64,000 bases of DNA from contig JAWDGP010000919.1 in assembly GCA_033675545.1 (NCBI GenBank), positions 266,001-330,000 of the forward strand. Reading direction: 5' to 3'. The notes below the pieces were generated by a model. That model did no database searches, was not told the DNA's origin, and saw only the letters and a program-made list of their open reading frames with translations. Source of the DNA: Elysia crispata (Eukaryota > Mollusca > Gastropoda > Plakobranchidae). The position numbers were made by a program, and so were the translations under genes. This document shows positions 12,501-23,960 of this stretch, in pieces. How positions within the stretch are numbered: position 1 is the stretch's first letter; each line of letters begins with the position of its first letter.

Positions 12501-13902
12501 TCAAAGAAAGATTAAAAGGGTAAAATGAATGCATCAAACATCACTTGCTCCATGCAAAATGACCCAGGAAACCTTTATGATATTTAAATACTAAAAACTA
12601 CTGAAAAAGAACTTAACAAATGACTCAAATATTGTATTTTGATCTTCAAACATATATAAATATATATATATATATATATTCCCAAATAATTCAAATAATT
12701 TCTTAGTCATCCGGTTAGAAAATACTTCAAATAATTAAAATAAAATATTGACCACGCAAGAATGGGCCACATACTTACTCCAAGTACCCCACTTAACTGA
12801 ATTTAGCTCTTTATTTAAAACGACCTACCTGAAAATACGATTTCTTAAGCTTCTAGATACAGCAAACTAAGGTGCGCCTTTTCTTTTTTCTTTTTGCAAG
12901 AATTCCTGTACAGTGCTTTCATTTTCTTTTTTGTTTGAAAAATCTTACACACCCTGGGTATCAGTACAAGAGGAATGCAAATTATTTTGTCTTACCTTGT
13001 ACTAATTTTACAAATAACATCGGAAACTTTTAAATACAATTTCTGTTTTTTTCAAATACTGGTTCAGTATTTGCCAATAACAGGTTCCTCATGTCAATTA
13101 TAAAATGTTACTCCTTTTCTTTTTCCAGAGTGTGGCCTTTACATCTGTAACTTCATGATTTTCTTGAAAGTTTCTTTGGCAATAAGCTATAGATTTTGTG
13201 AATTCTTCGATTAAGTTTGACAAGATTAATCGTCCCAATAATAGCTTGTGAAAAGAAGTGATATTTTCCTAGCTAATGAGTTCTACTGATTAGTCCTCTG
13301 ATGATTTCAAGGCTAGTGTAAAGAACATTATAAATAATGTGTAGCTTTATTCAGTACAATCTGAGGTTAAAACTGCCTTTAAAGAAATAATTTCCTTACC
13401 CCACATTCTCCTCCAGCCTCTGTACGTCCACAATAACGGCCAGGGCATGTGTTATTCCCTGCAAAATAAGCAAAGATAAATTAATTTTTTAAAACAATTC
13501 TCATGCCTACATTTTTTATTTGATGTGAAAGAAAACAGAAAAGTGAGCTGTTAAACTAAAAATATTTTTTCAAATAACAATTGTAAAAATTGTCACTAGT
13601 GCTGCATAAATTATGCCTTTATAGGATGCCGTGAAAGGAAGTCAATACCCAAAAAATTTATCTTTTGAAATATAAAAAACAAACAAACATTATCTAAAAG
13701 GAGTGAAGACATTTTCTGCTTATTAAAATTGGTTTGTAGATCTTTCTTGTCACAAAAATTTTTTGGAATGTTTTAAATTGTTACCTTTGTAGCCTTTGAT
13801 GAAAGGATATTTTGATGACCCTTTGCTAGCACTTACAGATGGCAACTGTACTAGTGCTACAGCAAACAGTGTGAACACCAGAAAGCGGACAAACAGCGCC
13901 AT
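6546..13902 (-). CDS. JKAMP: JNK1/MAPK8-associated membrane protein (JKAMP/JAMP)
   Basis: Multi-spanning ER membrane protein that in vertebrates binds proteasome subunits and ERAD factors, is regulated by RNF5, and was found as a JNK1 partner. Seven coding exons on the minus strand: 13785-13902, 13400-13458, 12341-12495, 11477-11680, 9266-9435, 8434-8510 and 6546-6785, giving 340 aa with all phases consistent. Residues 1-26 form a signal peptide-like hydrophobic start. Residues 40-76 are a Cys-rich luminal part with C-PGRYCGR, ECGACPRG and CLRC. Family blocks follow: FYDWLYLGFMALVPLVLHW (82-100), SDPAG..SVRSC, SDWYTLFFNPTPDY, a CLVFMMVLRPLL helix, ALYFLPIL, YYAFPYII (235-242), GHWLLHAYGMISI (281-293) and LLALVPFPTIFY. 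The ATG has G at +4. Human JKAMP is about 311 aa; the extra length is mainly N-terminal. Intron 6 holds an antisense LINE fragment. Its 5' end faces DCAF4 across 4.4 kb. Identity is secure; UTRs are not defined. Confidence 0.95.
7031..8130 (+). mobile_element. Degraded RTE-like LINE fragment in JKAMP intron
   Basis: In broken plus-strand frames the stretch reads through the C-terminal half of a LINE ORF2: FIEIQKAFNSVYRE, then LKDLDFANDIGLLS (the FADD box, here FAND), then EAMQLHEKDIKRVDS, MKSVLLHG, a GQTKETWQRSIKE-like piece and, at the end, a PQGVKRH-like terminus. This is the order seen in the RTE/RTE-X-like LINEs whose ORF2 ends with an arginine-rich tail and a PQG-KRH end. There are many stops and frame changes, and the second Asp of FADD is followed by altered residues. 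It lies antisense in JKAMP intron 6. Confidence 0.75.
9224..9249. repeat. (TA)n microsatellite
   Basis: Thirteen or so uninterrupted TA units in JKAMP intron 5, only about 16 bases from the exon 5 donor side. Likely length-polymorphic. Confidence 0.95.
10869..10946 (+). repeat. G-rich tract in JKAMP intron
   Basis: Several runs of three or more G within about 75 bases (an eight-G run, a six-G run, then shorter ones), inside intron 4 of JKAMP on the strand opposite to the transcript. It satisfies a simple G-quadruplex pattern on the plus strand. No function can be read from it. Confidence 0.6.
12652..12679. repeat. (TA)n microsatellite
   Basis: TA-rich simple repeat in JKAMP intron 2, with a short interruption at its left end. 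Confidence 0.95.
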
Positions 13903-14163
13903 TTACCTTACATAAACGAAGAGAAAACATATAATAGTTAAAGTGTCTTCAAAGAACTTTTATTTAGATTTTTTGGAACAGGATCCTTCTACCCAGAAAA
14001 AGCATGTTGTGCTCTAAACAGATATCTAAAATGTGTTTAAAAAATAAGTTTCTTTCCTGACACTTTGTTCATTAGCTATATGAAATGACTTGCACATATA
14101 TATTGTGATTGCCTCATGGTCTACAACATTTTGGATTCCTTACTGACATACAGTAATACTAAA

Positions 14164-14181
14164 ATATATATATATATATAT
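14164..14181. repeat. (TA)n microsatellite
   Basis: Short TA repeat upstream of JKAMP. Confidence 0.9.
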
Positions 14182-15019
14182 GTCTAAAAATCAACCATCT
14201 CATAGTTGCTGGTAGACAATATTTTTTGTTGTTGTTCCTGAAACGACACTCCTGCACCTGTTAGATTAACTTTTACTACCACTATTATGACCATGACTAA
14301 TGCTGCCGTACCTAGACTTATGATTTACCATGTGGACTATTTATAGATTCAAATAGATTTGCTACTGACTTTTAAATTGTAAAGAGCAGGGAAAAGAATA
14401 TTTCAAAATTTTGCTGGACAATTTTATAAGGTTTGCTCACTTAAAATTTGCCATGTTTACAAATTCTAGTATCACATCTCTGTTTTTTTTTAGGCAGTTT
14501 GATATTCATTTTATACCAAATTTATCTTGGATTAAAAAAAATGATTAAAAAGTTGACACCACATCACATCATAATAATATTAAGCTATACATGTAAAGAT
14601 AGCATTGAAATTGGTATATTTGTCTGTCAAGTGTCATTTCGATTTATCACTAAATTATGTTTCAAAGCAGACCTAAGCTTGTAAGTTAGCACAATATGGA
14701 TTTTTAACTATTCAAACTTAACTGTTCAAACATGTCTATATATACTCATTCAAGGTCTAATAAAATGAAACAAGGGCACATTCTCTGTTGTAAATGCATG
14801 AGAAAGACTTCCTAAAATTGTTCACCCGTATGCAACATTGCTCTTTTAAAATTTTGTTTTGTTAATTAATAAAAATAAGGTGGGTCAAAGATAAATAGGC
14901 CTAAACATTACAAAAAACATCAACATAATAGGCTAAGGTAAAACAGTCATAACCCTTCCCCCCCCCCTCCCCATCAAAACTAAAAGAATCTCACACTCTC
15001 TGCATTCTTCAAGTTTTGT

Positions 15020-15605
15020 CACTAAATCTAGATCTATTGCTAGATTCTTTGGTTTGTACCCCGTTTACATTTTTACTTTCAGAGAATTTTTGGTAGACTT
15101 GTGAAAAGTCATATAAGGTCTTCTGTCGACGTCTTATCATAAAATTTATGAGGCAATAAGATTGCTCAACCATTTGTTAACTGTTGAAAAAAATTTCATG
15201 ACATTTTCTATAATAGAAGTGGAATCTAGATCTAGGCTGTGATTAGATCCAGATTCTTTATTCGTTTGAAATATTAGATTAAATCATACAGAATTAAAAA
15301 AATTGTTTTCATATATATATGTTTATGATAGATAGATAGATAGATAGATCTAGATCTAGATTCTAGGCCTATATATATATATCTAGACTCACTCTGTAAG
15401 AGGTGTTGACAAAATAGATGTACTGTACCTCTGAAGTAGTTGTAGATCTCTTCTTGGCTGAAGAAATGGATCTCCTACCTTACTTTGACCTTTTTTTATT
15501 CTAAAAATCTATTATATGTAGAATCTAGTGGAATCTAGATCTCGATCTACATCTTAGCGTAAAATGCTGCCGCAGGTCTAGAGATCTAGAGATACTAGAG
15601 CTATC
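15020..15605. repeat. Cluster of CTAGATCTAG-type palindromes with (GATA)n
   Basis: Within 590 bases the self-complementary words TCTAGATCTAGA, AGATCTAG and relatives occur many times, joined to a (GATA)n run near 15,330-15,350 that grades into AGATCTAGATCTAGA, and to GTCTAGAGATCTAGAG near 15,576-15,592. The same word family recurs at 17,291, 16,302, 36,790-36,866 and 59,155-59,757. This may be a simple-sequence feature of the genome; its position upstream of two genes is noted under findings. Confidence 0.7.
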
Positions 15606-15956
15606 TATTTTACATAGGCCTACTTTGGATTTTGCATTAGCTTTAAAAGTTTGAACTGCTAGACCTAGAGTACAACTAAATCGCTATCGAGGCTTGGTTT
15701 ATTTTCATCAAACAGAAACTGCAGAAATCTTCCACGACCACGATATTCAAGATGTGAAGGTCCAAACCTGAGACAGGCCCAGACCTAAATTTCTGTAGTT
15801 CATATTAATGATCCATTAAAGTAGAAAATTTGCCTTCAACTTCATTCAAAAATGCCTCCGGTTCATCCGCCAATGTCTAGAAGTAGAAATTGACTTCGGG
15901 ATTCTGCTAGCTGAGTAGCAAAGGTAAAGCTATATATGTATCGTTATTATTATAAT

Positions 15957-16173
15957 AATTGCAGATATCGGCCCAACTCACCCTTAGCTTTATAATTGTA
16001 TTTGTAATAATGAATTTGATATGCTGAACACGAATATGAAGGTTTTATTCGTCGCAAATAAATATTTTTTTTCAAAATATAAGCATTAAAACCCCATTAA
16101 ATCACAAGTTTCGATTTCGTCGGGAAACATTCAATTGTGAAGCCCGACGTGAGGTGGGCCGATATCTGCAATT
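15957..16173. mobile_element. Small MITE with GATATCGGCCCA ends
   Basis: Inverted ends AATTGCAGATATCGGCCCA at 15,957-15,975 and its reverse complement at 16,155-16,173, with 217 bp overall. Similarity weakens inward. The internal sequence contains CCCGACG and TCGTCGGG words that may pair. I cannot assign a superfamily because no clear target duplication is visible. It sits in the JKAMP-DCAF4 spacer and could also be read as a regulatory palindrome, but a MITE is the simpler view. Confidence 0.65.
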
Positions 16174-16441
16174 TTACCCATGTATCAGGCTATTATCTAA
16201 TATTTTAGGGGTTTCGCAGACGAGGCTAACAGGTCCTTAGCGAGACTAAGACGGAATAATTTTTATTTTAGACGAGACCTGCCATATAAACTCCTCCTAC
16301 CTAGATCTAGTGGCACATAGCGTTTTACAAACATGTTAGCCCTCTCGCCAAAAAATGTAACTGTTAAGCAGGGGTTAGGCATACACGATGACTTTAGGTA
16401 TGCTCTAATGCCACTGAATACTATCCTAATGCATTTTAGTA

Positions 16442-16931
16442 CAGTTGAGTCCAAATAATTCGAATCCGGATAGTTCGAATTCTTGGATATTTCGAAGTTG
16501 TTTAATTTTACTGAATATTTCTTTATTTAAGCTTTATTAAAAAATACTGGTTAGTCCAAATTTGGAAATAAGGATCCGGTTAATTTGAAGCGATTTTGGT
16601 GTGATTTTTTTATTCCGTCACAGTGAAAGCACTTTTACAGGCTTATAAAACAAAGTAAAAGTAGTACTAAAACTACTATGCTCCACGTGGCAAGCGATTC
16701 GGGTGTGTGTGTGTGTATGCCCACCTAGTTTACAGGCAAGAGTCTGCAATAAGGCTACAAGAGAGAAAGGAGTTAAGCCCACTCCCACCCCCTGCATACT
16801 TGTATGACATTCCTGATCTGTCATCCACATTTTTTTTAATCTCTTTCTGTATGTATTCTGATAATTAGAATTTCGGATAATTCAAAGTCCTTTTGTTATC
16901 CAAATGACTTCAAAATAAGCCGACTTGACTG
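16442..16931 (+). mobile_element. Pogo-like MITE, family B, copy 1
   Basis: A 490-bp element with TA on each side and inverted ends (CAGTTGAGTCCAAATAATTC at the left, CAGTCAAGTCGGCTTATTTT read from the right). The interior has TTCGAA-rich arms and a central GT repeat followed by a conserved TTTACAGGCAAGAGTCTGCA block. Related copies lie at 24,762 and 25,649. TA target and CAGT ends fit a non-autonomous Tc1/mariner-pogo family. Open frames within are not genes. Confidence 0.85.
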
Positions 16932-17469
16932 TACAGTGTATGTGTATCAGCTGGTTGATCACACTTACATGATATCAAGACAGTTTTAGAAAGTGAGGTC
17001 TGGGAAGCTTGTTTAATGTATTTTCCCAACTAATGTGCCCATGTGATGTAAACAACGCCTAGTGGCAATTTGCACATGGCTCAAGCGAAACCACATGCTA
17101 GTTACGATATGAGTCATGATTAAAAATACATAAGTTGTCTGTGAAACCTCAGTAATACCCCAAAAGCAAATAATTAGCCAAGCCATGTTCAAAGACTCTC
17201 CTCAACCTTTACCCTGCTTTGTCTGCACTTGAACCACAATGTGAAAACTTGTCTCCAAACCCCAGCACTTATCAGATCTTGAACTTGATGCTAGATCTAG
17301 ACTCTTGGTCTACATTCATATTGCAATCAGAAATTTCTTTCTAGCCAGGCGCAAATTTGGTCTTAAGTTGATGTTCAAACACAATGAACCTTGATTGTTC
17401 CTGAATTATCTTTTAAAACCCAGACAAGAGCTGTCTATCAAGGCAAAGCTAGACCTAATCCCATCAGAG

Positions 17470-17548
17470 GGCCCGACAAAGGAATGAACCCAATGCTCAC
17501 TACTGTCAGTCCAACAGTTTACCTCTTGAGCTATCAGTCATCCTAACC
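17470..17548 (-). mobile_element. tRNA-like SINE head
   Basis: On the minus strand the sequence has an A-box-like TAGCTCAAGAGGT (17,521-17,533), an anticodon-arm-like TGTTGGACTGACAG, and a B-box-like GGGTTCATTCC (17,481-17,491), spaced as in a tRNA. There is no intact acceptor stem, so it is not a functional tRNA gene. It is best read as the pol III promoter head of a tRNA-derived SINE whose body, if present, runs toward lower coordinates with no end I can fix. Confidence 0.6.
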
Positions 17549-18290
17549 AGCAATAAACTTTATAAAGAGATATGATCTTATTTGCCAGCTTTTTTTCACA
17601 CCCATGTACTGATTTATTAAGCAAGAAGTGGGCCCAGCCGGATTTACTTGTCATCATTATCCATGCCTTGTAGTAGTACATGTGGGACAAGACAATATTG
17701 TTACAATCACCCTGTTTGAAGCCTTTGGGACAGGTCAACTTTCACCTGGTACATTGGATTAGGCTACACTATGGTGGGATGGGAGAGGGGGTGTTTCTCT
17801 CCCTCATGGCTATGGATCAAAGGCTAGGCCGACAAATTGTTTCTACACAGTGAAAGGGAGAGGTAGGGCATGCTTGTTTGAAGAATGACAAGAGCTCTGT
17901 AGAGAAATTGATTGAAATTTAACATCTGCAAATGTGATGGGAACATTTTCTTTCTCTAGTTGAGAACTGATTGTTGGAAGAATATGTGTTATACGTGTCT
18001 TTGAACTAGTTCAACGAAGACATGGAACTAAGAATGAAATAAAGAGAAAATCTGAAGGGGAAAACAGATGAGTTCAAGGAATTCATGATTTCGTGAAATC
18101 CATGTTTGATCTAATTGTGTTCGACTGTACTTGCTTATCATGAAAGTTACCATAAACTTTTCTGTGTATTTTGGAAAAAAATTTAAACTACACTTTTAGA
18201 TTGTGCATTCTCACATTTTAAAGAAAAACTAATTTTATCAAATCAATATGTTGTGTGTTTGATTTTACTTTACTTCTGTTTCAGATCAAT

Positions 18291-21200
18291 ATGGGTAGGC
18301 ACAAGAATAAACATTTCAGAGGTCGTGGGAAACATAATGCTTCTGAAGGAAGTTTTAATGAGGTTTTCAAAGGGAGAAATCAAGGTTTATCAACCAAATA
18401 TAATGATCAAGGTGCTTCCACTTCATCTGCAACTGCTGCTTCAACATCTTCCACCTCAACTTATGGTAAAATTAAATTTAAAGTTTTTGTTGTGATTCCA
18501 AATTGTTCAGTAGTGCTGTCTCTTACCATTAATGTGAAGTATAGTGGAAACCTCATAAATTGAACTTTATGGAAGTAGATTAAAAATCCGATTAAGAGGA
18601 TTCAAATTCCAAAAAAAAAGGGCTAAAACTGGACTCATTTACTGAGTACACTGCAACGAGTAACTCTCCCCTTCCCTTGCCCCATGTTGCTACCAATACC
18701 AGTGTTACTACTGGCTCTCCTTTCCTAGTGGATTAGCTCCTTCCTTACTACGTTAGCGTACTGCTCAGCCTTTCTCGGGCTGGGATTAGTATTGCTTGCT
18801 GCTTGAGAGATACAAGGAGTACTTTTTTAATGCTTTTTACTTTTAGTGTGGTATCAACTTTGAATTAAAAGAATCGAAGCTGAAAAGCGTCCAAATATGA
18901 GTCAGATTCTATCAAAGCCAAAGAGAGAAAAAATTACATATCCTCTTGCAAAATTCGGTTTATGAGAAATTCGAATAATAGGACTTCTTTGGAGGTTTCC
19001 AATGTATGTGGAATAGTATGTTTTATTTAAATACTTATTAAGGATTCCTGTATGGGAAATGTATTCTTCTGCATCTCATGTAATGCAATTTGGTATATTA
19101 AAGGTCTTCATTTGTTTTGAAGGATAATTTTCATAGTACTTGATATTGTGACATTTATAGGAGTATTGGTGATATCGACATTTGATTGTCTGCTGTGGTA
19201 TCAACAGAGATATTCTTTGTGAGTTTGATCACTCGCATCTTATAAATTTGGGGCCTCATCTTTTCAAGGAAATGGGAGGCTTGTAAGCTATACAGAAAAG
19301 GTCTGAGATCACCTTGTTGGGGATGCGCTATAGCAAATAATCAAATTCTTCCTCATAATCCGTGCTTTCCATTTCTTCATTTGGAAAAAAATACTATTGC
19401 TTTGTTTATCTATTATGTGATCAAGAAAGAGAATATGTTTGGAAAGCTGTTTTGCTAGGAAAAAGTCTTAAAAGGAATTTGATAAACTTTATGCTTAAGT
19501 TGACAAAAACTAATGTAATTTGTCTGTTAAAGTACTTAAAAATAATTAAACCACATTTTTATTGCTTGTTTATTTCATTTGATACTCAAGCATTGATATG
19601 AAATTTTCAATCTTTCCTTCATTAAGCGAAGCAAGACTTTGCAGTTTGTCAAGCCCCAAAGAGCCTCAGATTATCAAAAGAAGTGAAGAGAAATTTTATA
19701 CTTGTCCCTTTTTTGATACAGATGTGTCTCATTGTGAATAAAGATTTGCGTTAAATTAGAGTGTAAGGACTTCTATTTAAATTTACTATGCCTTGATCTG
19801 CCCCCCCCCCACTTTTTTTTTACAACAATAAAAATGAATGTTATATGTGCAGTTGTTGAATTCAGGATAGTATTTACATGTTGAATAAAGGTTGAACTTT
19901 CTTGATTAGTCATTATATGTCAAAAATTTTCATTTTTTGTTTTTCATCTCTCCCTTACAATATTTTTATTCCCAGATGACAGTGAGTCAGATCTTCCAGG
20001 TTTCTACTATGACCAAGAAAAAAAAGCTTATTTCAAGATTCTTCCCAACACAATGAGTGCTGTGTCCTCATTTGTGACGAAAGAGAGTATAAAGGAGAAA
20101 AAATATGAGAAACAAAGACTATCAGATGTGAAGAGGTTTCTTCAAGGGCGGTCAACTCTTCTCCAGTCAGCGTTATTCATGCCCACTGAGAAGGCATCAC
20201 AATGTACTGGTCTCACCAAAGTATTAAGAAAATTCCAATGTGGGCAGGTTACCTGTGAAAGCTTTCGTTCCTACATGAACAGACATCAGTGCACCACTTT
20301 GCAGCCAGATGTTGAAATAATAAGTTCAGGATCTCAACAAAATAGGTAAAATTGAAAAAAGAAAACAAGCAAGTTTGCTCACCTGATATTAAAAAATTAC
20401 TCACTCTTTTCATGTGTGCAATTTTTTTTAATATGAAATTGAAGATTAAGACTCTCGCCTCTGTTGTATAGCCTTCAAAAAATCACTCTATAATTTATTA
20501 TGACAGTTCATGTACATGTGACTATTTCATAATTTTTATCCAAGTCCTCTACCACTTATGTTGGCTTTATTGCGAAATGAACTCTCTGTAACTATCAAGC
20601 TATTAGAATAATTACCTGTAGTTAGATGATGGGCTGTGTAAACATGAATATTACTTTGAGATGGAATTACATGACAGACCATCAAGGTCACTAACTTTTC
20701 TATATATAGACAACATACTTGATAATAAAGCCCTCATTTGTTTTTCTATTTGTATTTTCAGACCATAGAAAACTAATGCTTGTCTTTTTTTTCCTCTCTC
20801 TTTTAAGCCCTAAAGTGGACAGCATACAGAAAATGCTTGCCACAGATACCCATGACCATCTTCTTTGTGTTTGGTCTCTCAAGTCTTCCATTGCCCAGTG
20901 CATACAACTTCTCTCAGTTTCTGCCAATCTCAGATCTTTGAAAAGGAATGCTGGAAGGACAGAAACAACAGAAACTTCCAAAGTTATCAGATCTTTAGTA
21001 ACAACGCAGCCAATTTTCAAAAAGATAAGCAGTCTATGTTGGGCAAAATTTCCAAACAATGCGGCAAGGCACACAGTACTGTACACTGGCACCTGCCCTA
21101 TTGGATATTCCCCAACCATTGTGTATGCTTATAATTTTGATATTGTGACAAACAGCACTGTAAGTGGCATTTTTTTTTATTGGGTATTGAAAATCGTCCG

Positions 21201-21542
21201 TTTGGAAATGTATAATTCAAATGCCATTGCATAATTAACGATTGTCTTCTTCAATTGTCCATTGAGATGCTTAAACAATAGATTGACAATATTTATTCAT
21301 AATAAAGATATATTGAATGAAATGTTTGTAAGCCAATATTTGAAGACAAGATAATGGTGTTAAAAATCATTATACATTTGCATAAAAATGAAATGCCTCA
21401 CTTTAAATTACAAATGATTTCACATTTCTTTATCAAAACTCTCTTTTGATACAAGATCTCATCAGCCCAATCAGAAATTATTTTCCAATTTAAGATTAAA
21501 CTGCCATTTTGTGGAAATTGTTTATATCTATATAATTAGTTT

Positions 21543-21574
<32 letters not shown>

Positions 21575-23897
21575 GTGCATTTATATAGTGCATATCCAAA
21601 TGATTAAAATGCTCTATGCGCTTTACAAGAAAAAGAATAAGATAGAAGCAGGCTAGAAGGCCTGAACATACATACATAACATACAGAATGACGTACATAG
21701 CATAAAGAATAACATACATATTATATAAATATAACATGCATAACATACATTTGCTTAAGAATATGATACAAGTAAAACATCATCTACTGCCGGGAATACG
21801 TTGTGGTGAATAAATGGTGTTTAAGCTGCCTTTTAAAGGTCTCTATGGAATCAGACTCTCTGATATATCTGGGGAGCTGATTCTACATGGTTGGTGCTAC
21901 ATAAGAAAATGACTGCTTGCCGTAGGCAACATAGTTTTTATGTGGTTTGACAAGAATTGTTCCGTCGTTAGCAGATCGTAATGACCGTGATGGTGTGTAA
22001 ACTCTTAACATGCCGGTTAGGTATTCTGGTGCCATGTTGTTCAGGCACTTAAAACAAAAAAGACAGATCTTGTAGCAGATACGATCATTTATGTTCAACC
22101 AGTGCAGCTCTATCAACATTGGCGTAACATGATCTCTCTTATGCTTTAAGGTAATTAATCTAGCCGCATTGTTTTGAAGATTTTGTAGTCGTTGCAATTG
22201 TTGTTTTGGCAGGCCTGCTAACAAAGAATTACAATAATCAATTCTTGATAGTATTAGTGTAGTTACAAGTATTTTTGCAACATTATGGTTTATATACTTT
22301 CTTATTGAGCTGATTTTTCTTACTTGAAAATAAAAATTCTTACAGAGATTTAAAACAAAAGAAAACATTGACATATCTTGGTCTAATATAGCCCCGAGAT
22401 TTTTCACTTTCTTACTGCATAGTACTTCATGTCCATTTAGATCAAATTTGATCACGGGCAAGCTATAGATGGATTTGCTGCACCCAAAAATAATTATGTC
22501 TGTTTTGTCTTCGTTTAGCTTGAGTTTGTTGATGTTCATCCATGAACTGATATCTTGTATGCAGTGGGTGGTTGTATGTATAAGTTGGTGTATGTTTTCA
22601 GTGTCACTTGCTCCATATAATTGGGTTTCATCAGCATAAAGGTGGTAACTTATGCTATGTTTCCTAATAAGGGCAGACAGTGGTTTAGTATACATGGTAA
22701 AGAGAACAGGACCTAAAACTGAGCCTTGAGGGACTCCATATTTGAGAGGAAGATTTTGAGACGTTTCATTTCTCACTTTAACACAATAAAATCTATTGGT
22801 AAGATATGACTCAAACCACGTAAGTACTGTACCCGACACAAGAAACGACTTCTTAAGCCTGTTTAGTAAAATTTCATGATCAATAGTGTCGAAAGCAGCT
22901 GTTAGATCAAGCAGCACAAGGAGACATAAGTTTTTGTCATCTACTAAGTCCAGAATATCTGAGGTCACTTAAAAGTGCAGTCTCCGTGCTATGGTGCATC
23001 TTGTATGCGGATTGAAGAACTTCATCAAAACCGTTACATTTAACGTGTTTCAGGACTTGACCTAATACAGCTTTTTCCAGAATTTTTGATAGAAAATTGA
23101 GATTTGAGACAGGTCTAAAGTTTTTAAGATCCATTTCATCAATTTTGTTTGCATATTTATCTTTTTTATGCAGGTCAGTATATATGAATTGAACTTGGGA
23201 TTTAGCACAGTGTGGTCATGCGCGTGGCACAACTTTGAGGCGAAATTCAGTATAGGAGCAGAGCGCAAATGTCATTTGATTGATGTGGCCACAAGAAGAA
23301 CATGGACTTATCATACTCATAACAGTGACCCACTCTCACAGGCTTTCTCCTCTGAGGTGAGATTAATTTGCAGAACTAGTGAAGCACCTGGAATTAGAAT
23401 GTTCTCTCGCCTTAGGGACCATTCTTTAATGACATCAGCTTTTTTCAGACAATTTTTACCCCCCCCCCCTCCTGTCAGCCTATAATCAGCTTTTGTTTGA
23501 CCCCCCCCCCAAGCTGAGGTCAGCTTTATAGATCAATAATATTTCTATCAATTGCTCATTTGTTTCGTCAAGAATACCATCTAACACTGCTAATAGTAAC
23601 AGTTAGCTATAGAGACAACACAACAAAATGAATAATGCTAAATAGTTGTTATTTATACTTATAGTGTTTAACTTTATTATTAAAAGATGAGATCATTGTA
23701 TCCCCCCCTTTCTGGAGTCAGCTCAGGGTCAGCTGGCCCAAAGACCCCCCCCTCCCCCCTAATAGGCTGACGTCATTGAAGAACGGTCCCTTACTAGATA
23801 CTGGTGTAAGAAATAAGTAAACAAAAAATAACACCAAAAAAGAACCCAGCTAAATCTGATCCACCATTTTTGTTTTAATTAAAAAAAAATCTTGATA

Positions 23898-23960
<63 letters not shown>

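Larger units (their letters stand above)
13903..18284. promoter_or_regulatory. Spacer between divergent JKAMP and DCAF4
   Basis: About 4.4 kb separate the JKAMP start codon (minus strand) from the first coding exon of DCAF4 (plus strand), so both promoters should lie here. DCAF4's ATG is six bases after a good 3' splice site (pyrimidine tract then TTTCAG at 18,279-18,284), which implies an upstream non-coding exon somewhere in this spacer that I cannot place. The spacer also holds a CTAGATCTAG-rich cluster, two MITEs and a tRNA-like SINE head, listed separately. No clear TATA box or CpG island was identified by eye. Confidence 0.55.

Noticed and set aside
17470-17548. A functional tRNA gene
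   Set aside because: The boxes are tRNA-like but the acceptor stem and T-stem do not pair properly, so it is listed as a SINE head.
20700-21119. 139-codon open frame on the minus strand
   Set aside because: Antisense of DCAF4 exon 3, which has clear family similarity on the plus strand and phase-correct junctions.
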